A stretch of 64,000 bases of DNA, from contig JAOAIK010000040.1 of NCBI GenBank assembly GCA_026414745.1, positions 147,293-211,292 on the forward strand. The letters are read 5' to 3'. This document shows positions 52,641-63,100 of this stretch, piece after piece; the first letter of the stretch is position 1; every line of letters starts with the position of its first letter. The position numbers and the translations under genes were made by a program. The DNA comes from Roseococcus sp. Lineage in GTDB: Bacteria; Pseudomonadota; Alphaproteobacteria; Acetobacterales; Acetobacteraceae. The notes below the pieces were generated by a model. The model ran no database searches. It was given only the letters and a program-made list of their open reading frames with translations, and had not been told where the DNA came from.

Positions 52641-54143
52641 ATGGAACTGCTGCTTTCGAACCTCGCGCACGGCTTCGGCGTCGCGCTCTCGCTGCAGAAC
52701 CTGACCTTCGCGCTGCTCGGCGCGCTGATCGGGACGGCGATCGGTGTGCTGCCTGGCATCGGGCCGGTGGCGACCATCTCGCTGCTGCTGCCGATCACCT
52801 TCGGCCTGCCGGCGACCACCGCGATCATCATGCTCGCGGGCATTTTCTACGGCGCGCAGTACGGCGGCTCGACCACCTCGATCCTGCTGAACCTGCCCGG
52901 CGAGGTGAGCTCGGTCGTCACCACGCTCGAAGGCTACAAGATGGCGCGCAACGGGCGGGCCGGCGCGGCGCTGGCCATCGCCGCCATCGGCAGCTTCTTC
53001 GCCGGGTCGGTGGCCACGATCCTCGTCGCCGCCTCGGGCCCGCTGCTGACGCAGGTGGCCCTCTCCTTCGGCCCGGCCGACTATTTCTCGCTGATGCTGC
53101 TCGGCCTGATCATCGCCTGCGTGCTGGCGCAGGGCTCGGTGGTGAAGGCGATCGGCATGGTGGTGCTGGGCGTCGCGCTCGGCCTCGTGGGCACCGACGT
53201 GCAGACGGGCCAGCAGCGCTTCACCTTCGGCATCCCCGAACTCTCGGACGGCATCGGCTTCGTGCCCATCGCCATGGGCATGTTCGGCATCGCCGAGATC
53301 ATCCTGAACCTGGAGCGGCCCGAGGCGCGCTCGGTGCTGAAGTCCAAGGTCGGCTCGCTGTGGCTGACCAGGCAGGAATGGCTGCGCGCCACGCCCTCGG
53401 TGCTGCGCGGCACGGTGGTGGGCAGCTTCCTCGGCATCCTGCCCGGCGGCGGCGCCTCGCTCGCCGCCTTCGGCTCCTACATGATGGAGCGCAAGGTCAG
53501 CCGCGGGCGCCACGAGTTCGGCAAGGGCGCGATCGAGGGCGTGGCGGGGCCGGAGGCGGCCAACAACGCCGCCGCGCAGACCAGCTTCATCCCGCTGCTT
53601 ACCCTCGGCATCCCCTCGAACGCGGTGATGGCGCTGATGGTGGGCGCCCTGATCATCCAGGGCATCCAGCCCGGGCCGCGCATGGTGGAGGCCCAGCCCG
53701 ACCTCTTCTGGGGCCTCATCGCCTCCATGTGGGTGGGCAACCTCATGCTGCTGGTCATCAACCTGCCGCTGATCGGCATGTGGGTGAAGCTGCTGCAGGT
53801 GCCCTACAAGTTCCTCTACCCCTCCATCCTCGTGTTCTGCTGCATCGGCGTCTATTCGCTGAACAACAACGTGTTCGACGTCTACATGACGGTGCTGTTC
53901 ACGGTGTTCGGCTACATGTGCAACAAGCTCCGGCTGGAGCCGGCGCCGATGCTGATCGGCTTCGTGCTCGGGCCGATGATGGAGGAGCATCTGCGCCGCG
54001 CCATGCTGCTCTCGCGCGGGGACTGGATGGTGTTCGTGCAGCGGCCGATCAGCGCCACCATGCTCGGCATTGCGGCCTTCGCGCTGGTGCTGATGGCGCT
54101 GCCCAACATCCGCAAGGGCAAGGACCAGGCGCTGGCGGGCTGA
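52641..54143 (+). CDS. tctA: Tripartite tricarboxylate transporter large membrane subunit
   Basis: A 500-residue permease with about 12 helices. The TctA motifs GVLPGIGPVATISLLLPITFGLPATTAIIMLAGIFYGAQYGGS and the second half repeat GILPGGGASLAAFGSYMMER are clear, as is TLGIPSNAVMALMVGALIIQGIQPGP. It moves the TctC-bound substrate across the inner membrane with a cation gradient. A strong hairpin follows its stop. Confidence 0.95.
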   Translation: MELLLSNLAHGFGVALSLQNLTFALLGALIGTAIGVLPGIGPVATISLLLPITFGLPATTAIIMLAGIFYGAQYGGSTTSILLNLPGEVSSVVTTLEGYKMARNGRAGAALAIAAIGSFFAGSVATILVAASGPLLTQVALSFGPADYFSLMLLGLIIACVLAQGSVVKAIGMVVLGVALGLVGTDVQTGQQRFTFGIPELSDGIGFVPIAMGMFGIAEIILNLERPEARSVLKSKVGSLWLTRQEWLRATPSVLRGTVVGSFLGILPGGGASLAAFGSYMMERKVSRGRHEFGKGAIEGVAGPEAANNAAAQTSFIPLLTLGIPSNAVMALMVGALIIQGIQPGPRMVEAQPDLFWGLIASMWVGNLMLLVINLPLIGMWVKLLQVPYKFLYPSILVFCCIGVYSLNNNVFDVYMTVLFTVFGYMCNKLRLEPAPMLIGFVLGPMMEEHLRRAMLLSRGDWMVFVQRPISATMLGIAAFALVLMALPNIRKGKDQALAG

Positions 54144-54171
54144 GCCCCGCCCGCCTCGGGCCGCATGCCGG

Positions 54172-54196
54172 CGCCGCGGGGCCACCCCGCGGCGCT
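54172..54196. terminator. Perfect 11-bp hairpin after tctA
   Basis: GCGCCGCGGGG and CCCCGCGGCGC pair perfectly around a CCA loop, 28 nt after the tctA stop and 24 nt from the stop of the convergent dehydrogenase gene. Only TTCG follows, so it is a T-poor, possibly bidirectional terminator. Confidence 0.55.
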
Positions 54197-54220
54197 TCGC
54201 GCATCAGGCGGGCCGCGCGG

Positions 54221-55075
<855 letters not shown>

Positions 55076-56050
55076 TCACTCGTAGCGCGCGAGGCGCACC
55101 GCCGTGTGGCCGGGCTGAGTCACGAGGTTCGGCAGGATGAGCAGGCAGTCCGGGTGATCGGTGCGCACCTCGCGCCCGCCGTCATGGGCGATGAGGGTGC
55201 CGGCCTCCGGCACGATCTCGCCGCCGCGCCAGGGCCGGGTAAAGACGAAATCGGCGGTGCGGGCGGTGATGGTGCGCGTCACCCGCGCCCGGCGCGGCGG
55301 CGCCTCGGGCGGCGGCAGGGGGGCGGGAACGAGCCCTGTCAGCGCCAGCAGTCGCCGCACCGCCTGTTCCATCCGCGCCACCGTCTCCGCCTCCCAGTGC
55401 CAGCCGCCCTCCAGCAGGACGCCGCGCCGGCCGCTGCCGGGCGAAGCGAAGGGGCCGTAGTCGATCAGCCGCCGCCCTGCCGCATGCCCCTGGTCGGAGA
55501 CGACGAGAGGCGGCGTGCCGAGTTGCAGGGCGAGCTCCATCGAGTCCGGCGAGCCGCCCACGAGATAGAGCGGGTCCGAGGGCCAGAGCATGGAGTGCAG
55601 GTCGAGGATCACGTCGGCCGTGTCGAAGAGCGGGCGCAGCGCCCGGGCGCGCTTGAGCTCGGCGCTGCGGCGGGGCCCCTCCAGCGCCGCGACGTCCCAC
55701 AGCCGGTTCATGTCCTCCTCGAGGAAGCGCGAGGCGGTGGGGTCGGCCGGGTCGAAGCGCGCGAAGGCGTCGAGATTGGCGAAGACGAAGCTGAGCCGCC
55801 CGATGGCGGGGCGCAGCCCCTCGCGCAGCAGCCGGTCGAGCACGATGGCCCCGGCGAACTCGTTGCCGTGGATGAGCGAGACCAGGCAGACATGCGGCCC
55901 CGGCGCCGCGGCGGAGAAGCTCCACACGCCCGGCAGCGCGTTCCCGGCGCGCCAGGGCGCCAGGTCGGGCACCGGCAGCGCCAGCGGTCGGTCGGGCGCG
56001 CCGGCGCCGCGCAGCAGCGCCTCCAGCACGGCGGGCCGGGCGGTGCTCAT
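55076..56050 (-). CDS. Succinylglutamate desuccinylase/aspartoacylase family protein
   Basis: A 324-residue M14-type zinc deacylase. The zinc ligands appear as SLIHGNEFAG (HxxE) and LDLHSM. RPAIGRLSFVFANLDAFARF and EEDMNRLWD are typical of AstE/aspartoacylase-like enzymes. It would cleave an N-acyl amino acid or similar amide. It lies in one direction with the SDR gene after a 105-bp gap, possibly cotranscribed. Confidence 0.88.
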   Translation of the reverse strand: MSTARPAVLEALLRGAGAPDRPLALPVPDLAPWRAGNALPGVWSFSAAAPGPHVCLVSLIHGNEFAGAIVLDRLLREGLRPAIGRLSFVFANLDAFARFDPADPTASRFLEEDMNRLWDVAALEGPRRSAELKRARALRPLFDTADVILDLHSMLWPSDPLYLVGGSPDSMELALQLGTPPLVVSDQGHAAGRRLIDYGPFASPGSGRRGVLLEGGWHWEAETVARMEQAVRRLLALTGLVPAPLPPPEAPPRRARVTRTITARTADFVFTRPWRGGEIVPEAGTLIAHDGGREVRTDHPDCLLILPNLVTQPGHTAVRLARYE

Positions 56051-56208
56051 GTCCCCCCGCGCCCCCGGATCGGGGCGGGGAGGGGCAAGGGGACCGGCGC
56101 GCCCCCCCGGACGGTCGCGGGAAGGCGCGCGGAGCGTTCCGTGGCGCGCTGCATGGCCGGAAGCTTATCCGTTCCTCATGCCCCGTCCATCCGGGGCGGC
56201 GCGTCGCC

Positions 56209-56934
56209 CTATCCGCGCAGCCGTGCGGTGAGTTGGCGCAGCGTCGCGAGGTCGGTCGCGCCAGGGATCAGAGTGGTCCCGCCGAGGATGGCGGGCGTGC
56301 CCTGGATGTCGAGGGCGCGGGCCAGGGCAAGGTTGCGGTCGATGCGCTGCATCACCGCGGTGTCGTCCATGTCGCGGCGCAGCCGTGCCCAGTCCAGGCG
56401 CAGCCGCTCCGCCTCGCGGCGGATCGCCGCCTCCGTCGGCTCCTCGCGCAGGCGCAGCAGTGCGTCGTAGAGCGCGACGTAGCGGTCCTGCCGCTGCGCG
56501 GCGAGCAGGGCGCGCGCCGCGAGGAGCGACTGGGGCCCGAGAATCGGGAAGTCGAACAGGTTCACCCGCACATCGCGCTCGGCGGCGAGGAGCTGCTCCA
56601 TCACCGGATGGAGGCGCTTGCAGAAGCCGCAGCGCGCGTCGAAGAACTCGGCCAGAACCACGCGGCCCTGCGGGTTGCCCTTGAAGGGGATCTCGGGGTC
56701 GCGGAACAGGCGGTCGGCATGGGCCATGATGGCGCGCTGCTGCGCCTCGGCGCGTGCCTCCTCCTCGGCGCGCTCCAGGCTCTGGAAGGCCTCGCGCAGG
56801 ATCGAGGGATCCTCGCGCAGGGCGCGGCGGAGAATCTCGATCACCTCGGTGCGCTGCGCCTCCGTCAGCGCCTGCGCCAGCGCCGTGCCCGGGGGCAGTG
56901 CCGCCGCGAGGCCGAGCAGTCTCCGCCGTTTCAT
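56209..56934 (-). CDS. DsbA family thiol oxidoreductase / isomerase
   Basis: A 241-residue exported thioredoxin-fold protein. A signal peptide (RRRLLGLAAALPPGTALAQA) is followed by a charged helical region (about residues 22-75) typical of ScsC/Com1-like proteins that form oligomers. The active site is CGFC in FFDARCGFCKRLHP, and the cis-proline is in IQGTPAILGG. It should make or isomerise disulfides in the periplasm. It diverges from the GGT-like gene over 188 bp. Confidence 0.9.
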   Translation of the reverse strand: MKRRRLLGLAAALPPGTALAQALTEAQRTEVIEILRRALREDPSILREAFQSLERAEEEARAEAQQRAIMAHADRLFRDPEIPFKGNPQGRVVLAEFFDARCGFCKRLHPVMEQLLAAERDVRVNLFDFPILGPQSLLAARALLAAQRQDRYVALYDALLRLREEPTEAAIRREAERLRLDWARLRRDMDDTAVMQRIDRNLALARALDIQGTPAILGGTTLIPGATDLATLRQLTARLRG

Positions 56935-57122
56935 CCCGCCATCCCTCTCGTCATGCCCCGGCGCGCGCGCCGTTTCCGCCATGTGGGAACGCATGTTCGC
57001 CCGCCCGGGCGCGTCGCGCAAACGCCGCGCGCGGTTGCCCGGCCGGGCGAAGGCCGGTAAGCCGCAAGCCCGGCCGGCCACGCGACTGCGGCCCGAGCAA
57101 GACCGGCCCGAGCGAGACAGGG

Positions 57123-58595
57123 ATGAACCACGCCAGCATGACGCCCTCCCCCCGCGCCGCCCGTCCGCGCCCCGCCCCCCGCGCCGCGCTGGCACTGCTC
57201 GGGTTGCTGCTCCTGCCCGGCTGCGAGACGGCCCGCAGCCTCGCCTCCGGCCTCACCGGCCCCTCGATCCCCGCCGGCACGCCCGGCTTCGTGCAGGGCT
57301 TCCTCGGCGGCGTGGCGGCGGAGGAGCCGGTGGCGGCCAGCATCGCGCGCGACGTGCTCTCGGCCGGGGGCAATGCGGCCGATGCGGCGGTGGCGGCGGC
57401 CTTCGCCATGTCCGTCACCTACCCCTCGCGGGTCGGGCTCGGCGGCGGCGGGGCCTGCCTCGTTTACGATGTGCGGCGCAACGAGCCCGAGGCGGTGCTC
57501 TTCCTGCCCGGCCAGGGCGGCGGTGGGGGCGACAGGCCCGCCGCCGTGCCGCTGCTGGCGCGCGGGCTGTTCGCGGTGCATGCGCGCCTCGCGGGCGGGC
57601 GGCCCTTCGAGGAGCTGGTGGCCCCGGCCGAGCAGCTCGCCCGCTTCGGCGCGCCCATGTCGCGCGCGCTGCACGCCGACCTCAGCGCCGTGCGCGCGCC
57701 CCTTTTCGCCGACGCGCAGACCCGCGCCGTCTTCGGCACGGCCGAGGCGGGGGTGATCCCGGTGGGCGAGCGCTTCCGCAACGCGGCGCTGGCCGGCACC
57801 CTCTCGGCCATCCGCCTCGCCGGCGCGGGGGATTTCCACCAGGGCGCGCTGGCCCGGCGCATCGAGGAGAGCAGCCCGCAGGCCGGCGGTCCCATCCCGG
57901 GGGCCGATCTGCGCGCCGCCCTGCCGCGGGTGGTGCGCCCGCTGTTCATCGAGGGCCGCGGGGGCGACCGCATTGCCTTCCTGCCGCCCCCGGCCGATGG
58001 CGGCCTGGCCGCCGCCGCCGCCTTCCGCGCCCTGCAGGCGGGCCAGGGGCCGGCCGAGGCGCAGGCGCGCGCCATCGCCGCCGCTGCCGCCTTTCGCCGC
58101 GAGGGGGGCGAGCCCATGGCCATCCTCGCCTCGGCCGGGACGGGCGCGAGCCTGCCGCCGCTGCCCGCCAGCGCCGGGCTCGTGGTCTATGACCGCAACG
58201 GCAATGCGGTGAGCTGCGCCTTCACCCTGAACAACCTGTTCGGCACCGGGCGCATGGTGCCCGGCCTCGGCTTCCTGCTCGCCGCCGCGCCCAATATGGG
58301 GCGCGTGCAGCCGCCCCTGCTCTCGGCCGCCATCGTCTGGGCGCCGGTGACGCGCGCCTTCAAGATGGCCGCCGCCGGCTCGGGACAGGAGGCCGCGCCG
58401 ATGGCGGTGGCCGCGGCGCTGGAGGCGGTGCTGCTGCGCGAACGCCCGGCCGCCGACGCCTTCGCCGCCATCCCCGAGCCCGGCCGCGCGCAGATCGGCG
58501 CCTGCCCGCGCTACCTGCCAGGCTGGCCGCAGCTCTGCACCACGGCGAGCGACCCGCGCGGCGCGGGCGTGGCGCTCGGCGCCACCGGGCGCTAG
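57123..58595 (+). CDS. Gamma-glutamyltransferase-like lipoprotein, degenerate active site
   Basis: A 490-residue protein. The signal peptide ends in a lipobox (LLPGC, Cys35), unlike normal periplasmic GGTs. The GGT fold is recognisable: ARDVLSAGGNAADAAVAAAFAMSVTYPSRVGLGGGGACLVYD in the large subunit, and VVYDRNGNAVSCAFTLNNLFGTGRMVPGLGFLL in the small subunit. The autocleavage Thr (TTH in E. coli) aligns with Ser350 in PASAG, and the large subunit is shortened. It may still process itself by serine, or may have another role. It ends 5 bp before the aminotransferase GTG. Confidence 0.82.
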   Translation: MNHASMTPSPRAARPRPAPRAALALLGLLLLPGCETARSLASGLTGPSIPAGTPGFVQGFLGGVAAEEPVAASIARDVLSAGGNAADAAVAAAFAMSVTYPSRVGLGGGGACLVYDVRRNEPEAVLFLPGQGGGGGDRPAAVPLLARGLFAVHARLAGGRPFEELVAPAEQLARFGAPMSRALHADLSAVRAPLFADAQTRAVFGTAEAGVIPVGERFRNAALAGTLSAIRLAGAGDFHQGALARRIEESSPQAGGPIPGADLRAALPRVVRPLFIEGRGGDRIAFLPPPADGGLAAAAAFRALQAGQGPAEAQARAIAAAAAFRREGGEPMAILASAGTGASLPPLPASAGLVVYDRNGNAVSCAFTLNNLFGTGRMVPGLGFLLAAAPNMGRVQPPLLSAAIVWAPVTRAFKMAAAGSGQEAAPMAVAAALEAVLLRERPAADAFAAIPEPGRAQIGACPRYLPGWPQLCTTASDPRGAGVALGATGR

Positions 58596-58600
58596 CGGCG

Positions 58601-59773
58601 GTGGCGCTCAAGGTCGGACGCGGGGCCGAGGCCCCGCCCTTCCTGGTGATGGACGTGATCGCCGCCGCCAATGCCCGGGCGGCGGCGCTGCCGCCAGGTG
58701 CGCCCGGCATCATCCGCATGGAGGTGGGCCAGCCCGGCAGCCCCGCCCCGCGCGGCGCCACCGAAGCCGCGATCCGGGCGCTGCGCGCGGGCGCGCCGCT
58801 GGGCTACACCGAGGCGCTGGGCAACCCCTCGCTGCGCGCGCGCATCGCCCGGCACTACGCGGCGCATTACGGCCTCGATGTGCCGGCGCGGCGCATCGCC
58901 GTAACCGTCGGCGCCTCGGGCGCCTTCCCCCTCGCCTTCCTTGCCGCCTTCGACCCGGGCGACCGCGTGGCCATGGCGGCCCCCTTCTACCCGCCCTACG
59001 CCAACATCCTGACCGCGCTGGGCATGCAGCCGGTGCTGCTGGAGTGCGGGCCCGAGACGCGCTTCCAGCCCACGCTGGCGATGCTCGAGGCGCTCGACCC
59101 CCGGCCCGAGGGGCTGGTGGTGGCGAGCCCCTGCAACCCCGCCGGCACCATGCTGGCGCCGGAGGAGCTGGCCGCCATCGCGCGCTGGTGCCATGCGGAG
59201 GGGGTGCGGCTGATCTCCGACGAGATCTATCACGGCCTCTCCTGGGGCACGGTGGCCGAGAGCAGCGCCGCCGCCTTCTCCGAGAGCGCCATCGTGGTGA
59301 ACAGCTTCTCGAAATACTGGTGCATGACGGGCTGGCGCATCGGCTGGCTGCTGCTGCCCGAGGACCTTCTGCGCCCCGTGGAGCGCCTGGCGCAGAACCT
59401 CTTCATCAGCGCCCCGCATGTGGCGCAGGTGGCGGCCGAGGCGGCGATGGACTGCACGGAGGAGCTGGAGACGCGCAAGGCCGCCTATGCGCGCAGCCGC
59501 GCCCGGCTGCTGGAGGGGCTGCCGCGCGCCGGCTTCGCGCGCATCGCCGCGGCGGACGGCGCCTTCTACCTCTGGTGCGACATCAGCCACCTGACGGAGG
59601 ACAGCGCCACCTTCTGCGCGCGCATGCTGGAGGGGGCGGGAATCGCCGCCACACCCGGCGTGGATTTCGACCGCCGCCGGGGACGGCGTTTCCTGCGCTT
59701 CTCCTACTGCGGCGAGGAGGCGGCGATGGCCGAGGCCCCGGCGCGTCTGGCCGCCTGGCTCGGCGCGGGCTGA
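58601..59773 (+). CDS. Class I/II aminotransferase
   Basis: A 390-residue fold-type I PLP enzyme. The PLP lysine is in NSFSKYWCMTGWRIGW; VASPCNPAGTML (cofactor Asn), SDEIYHGLSW (Asp, Tyr) and the C-terminal FLRFSYC (substrate-carboxylate Arg) are present. It resembles aspartate- or aromatic-type transaminases, with the substrate undefined. GTG start at 58601. It is in one unit with the GGT-like gene, which may point to glutamate or peptide recycling. Confidence 0.9.
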   Translation: MALKVGRGAEAPPFLVMDVIAAANARAAALPPGAPGIIRMEVGQPGSPAPRGATEAAIRALRAGAPLGYTEALGNPSLRARIARHYAAHYGLDVPARRIAVTVGASGAFPLAFLAAFDPGDRVAMAAPFYPPYANILTALGMQPVLLECGPETRFQPTLAMLEALDPRPEGLVVASPCNPAGTMLAPEELAAIARWCHAEGVRLISDEIYHGLSWGTVAESSAAAFSESAIVVNSFSKYWCMTGWRIGWLLLPEDLLRPVERLAQNLFISAPHVAQVAAEAAMDCTEELETRKAAYARSRARLLEGLPRAGFARIAAADGAFYLWCDISHLTEDSATFCARMLEGAGIAATPGVDFDRRRGRRFLRFSYCGEEAAMAEAPARLAAWLGAG

Positions 59774-60105
59774 CCGCCCGCATCGCCCTCCGTCCGGGCC
59801 GGGCGGATGGGGCGGCTGGCGACAGGCCGGCCCCGCGCGCCGACCGGGACGCGGATCGTCGCCCCCTGCCGGTCGCTTGACCTGTCCGGGCGCATGAAGC
59901 CGGCAGCCGGCTGTCATCGCCGGGAGGGGCCCCCACGCCCGCGCGCCCGGCAGGGCACGATACCGCTCCGATCGGCCATGGCCCCGCCCGGAGAGCTCCG
60001 ACCCGCGCGCGCCTGCGGGCGTGGTGCGGCGGGGAAGAGGACGACGCACGACTTTGCCCGCCGGAGACGCTGACAGCGCTGATCCCGGGGACCGGACGGA
60101 CCTGC
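59774..60105. other. Intergenic region between convergent aminotransferase and helicase genes
   Basis: About 330 bp without a credible gene, tRNA or direct repeats that I can see. A perfect short palindrome AGCCGGCAGCCGGCT lies near 59908. The sequence gets richer in A/T toward 60106, where the compositionally different helicase gene ends. Confidence 0.5.
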
Positions 60106-63100
60106 TCACTGGTAGTAGCGCCGCCACCATTCGAGCGGGTCGCGATCCTGGTAAACGGCGATATTGTCCCTCACCGTCACGACCCGACAGGTCGCTGTTC
60201 CGCCGTTTTTCGGTCCGCGCAGGCCTCGACCGACCATCTGCATGAAGCGCACGGGCGAAAAGACCGGGCGCGAGATGAGGATCATCTCCACGCCGGGCGC
60301 ATCGAAGCCGGTCGTGAAGACCGCCGCGTTGCAGACCGCCCGGACTTCCCCGCGTTTGAACGCCGCCACCGCCTCCCGGCGTGCCGAGAGATCGGTGTCG
60401 CCGCTCACCGCCCGCGCCCGGATCCCGCGCAGGCTGAGGCGTGCGGTCAGCGCCACCGCGTGCTCCACGCTGTTGGCGAAGACAAGGATGGACCGCTCGG
60501 GCGCCTGTTCGATCGCGTGCAGGATCGCGTCATTCCGGTCGGCTTGCTCCGACAGACGCTCCAGCGCCGAAGGCGGCAATTCGCCGAAGGTCCCGAAGTG
60601 TCCGCGTTCCTCGGCCGTCAGGTCGAACGGCGCCGCGAGACTGATCGGCTCCATCACGACATCGGCCAGGAACCCTCGGCGACGAAGCATCTCGTAGAGG
60701 TCCGACTGTTCGCGCGGCACGACGCGACAATCGAAGCGTTGCGCAAGGCGCGCCGAATCCTCTTCGCCACCGCTGCGGAAGGGCGTCGCGGTCAGGCCCA
60801 GAAGACTGGGTTCGCGGTCGCGGCTGCGCCTCTGTCCCGTTGCGAGCCCCAAGGCGTTCAGCACCTCCGTGTAGCTCGGAGCAATCCCGTGATGGCTCTC
60901 GTCGATGATGATCATGAGCGCGTCGCGCAGCCATTGCAGTTCGCTCCGCCCGAAGCGCGTCTTGGCCGTCTGGATCAGCGTGACGACGACGGTCGGCCGG
61001 TCGGCCTCGCCATCGGGCGGCGTGGGCTGCCCGCCCCACAGGCGGACGATCCGCAGCTCGGTCTCCGGCAGGCCCTTCGTGCGCCAGACGCGGCGGAAGG
61101 CGTCCACGGCCTGCTCGCCAAGCTCCTCTGTCTGTGCGACCCACACGACCAGAGGTCTCTGGGCGTTGCCGCACCGGACCGCACGGATCGCGGCCTCGAC
61201 GGCGACGCGGGTCTTGCCTGCGCCGGTCGGCAGGCTGAGGACGGCCCGTCGGCGATCCGCATCGGATGTCAGAAGGCCGTCGAGCTCGCGCAGGACCTCC
61301 TCCTGGTAGTCGTGCAGCGGCGGCAGAGGCTGGGGGCCGGGGACCAGCTCCTCCGCCGGCAATCGCGGCCTCGCAGCGCCAGCGAAGGCCAGCGGAAAGC
61401 CCAGCGCCTGAACGAACTGTCGGGCCTCGTCCGTGCCCCAGCGGGTCGGTGGGGCCAGCCCCGCGTCCCTGAGCTCCCCATTCAGTTCGCGGAGCGCCGC
61501 GGAGCCGTGCACATCGAGAAAGACGCGGGCAAGGTCGAGCGCGGACACATCCGGCGGGAGCGCCGCGCGCGCGGCGGCTGGCAGCCCTTCCCGCAAGGCG
61601 ACCGGGCTGCGGACCGCCCGCAGGAGCCGCTGCGGCAGGTCGGGCTCGGCGCGAACCGCATCGCGCCGCCGGTCGACATCGCTGCGGTCTACCGCCGCGA
61701 GCACCTCCTCGGGCGGCTTCGAGAGCGGAACGAGTGCCGACACGGCCTCCAGAAGCCTCCGCAGCACGTCGCGCCGAGCGGCCGTCTCGATCCATGATCG
61801 GCTGACCAGCAGCCGGTTGCCGTCCACCAGCAGGTCGCCGGGAGTGGCGACGTCCTCCAGCCGGCGCTCGACCCTTTCGACAAAGCCGATGGCCGGCCCG
61901 TCTCCTTCGAGGAAGGCGGCGAGCCCGGGGATGTAGTCGGCTGCCGCGATCCAGTCGGCCGGCGCGCCGATGGCCTCCGTCCGGATGATCCGGCGCGCGT
62001 CGCGTGCTCCCCGCTTGACCCAAAGCTCGGCCGCGTCCCTGGCGAGGATGACGCACGGGATGCCGGCCTTGTCGGCGAGCTCGAGGTCGTCGGCGTTCGA
62101 CGACACCAGGATGTCGGCAAGCGCAACCCAGCGCGCATCCGCATTCGAACCCAGCGGCACAAGAGCCGGCACATGGCCGCGGACCGCAGCCGCCTCCCAG
62201 AGGGCCCGGCGCTGGTCACGCGGCATGGCGGGTCGGGGCCGGAGCAGAGCTCGCCAGACGGCTGTGTCCGAGCCCTTGGGCTCCGGCCAGCCCGGCGCCC
62301 AGCAGTGCCTCAGCGGCGCGTCATCGGGCAGCAGCGACGCCAAGGCCTCGCGTTCGGCGGCGGTGAGGCCGCGGAGCAGCGCCGAGATGTCCTTCAGGTG
62401 GACCGCTTCCGGCCCGATCTGCGCGGTGCCGTGCTTCCAAAGGAACCAAGCCGACGGGTCGGGCGCCGGGATCGGGGGATACCGCGCCTCCGTGGACGGG
62501 CTGCCGCGGCCCCCGGCGTGGTGGGGCATGGGCGTCCCGTTGCGCAGGCGCTGGAGGAGCATATCCGTCAGGCGCGCACGGCATGCACCGTGGAGCGAAA
62601 TGAGCAGCGGCAGGCCGGCATGGTATACTACAGGACCGAGATAACCGAGGGTGCCTTTTCGCGCGCTCGACGCAGACGGCCGGCTCTGCCGGTAGACCGT
62701 GGCGGCCGCGTGATCGAGCGCATCGAGCCAGGGGGGCGCCCCGTATCCGACCCGGCTGTCCTCGCGCCATTGATCCGCCGGGACGTCGGCGACCCCGAGG
62801 CGATCGAGGATCGGGCGTGCCCGGCGGGCGAACTCCGGATCGAGCAGCACCCACGCATGGGTGGGGGCGTCCTCCTCCGTCACGATGCGCCCCGGCAGAA
62901 GAACCTCATCGCGCGCCTTCCACCCGCCGGCCCGGGTCAAGAACCGCAAGCGGTCGGGATGGTCCTTGATGAACTTCAATCGCACCGCCTCCGGTGCCCC
63001 GAGGAGCAGATCCCAACCCGACGCGCACCGCTCCGCGTTCCGCTCGCTCGCTCCCGCCCAAGCTTCCTCGAGCAGCCTGAGCCATGCCGCCTCGTCCATG

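Noticed and set aside
59774..60105. tRNA or attachment site next to the helicase gene
   Set aside because: No cloverleaf-like sequence or direct repeat could be found in this gap by eye.
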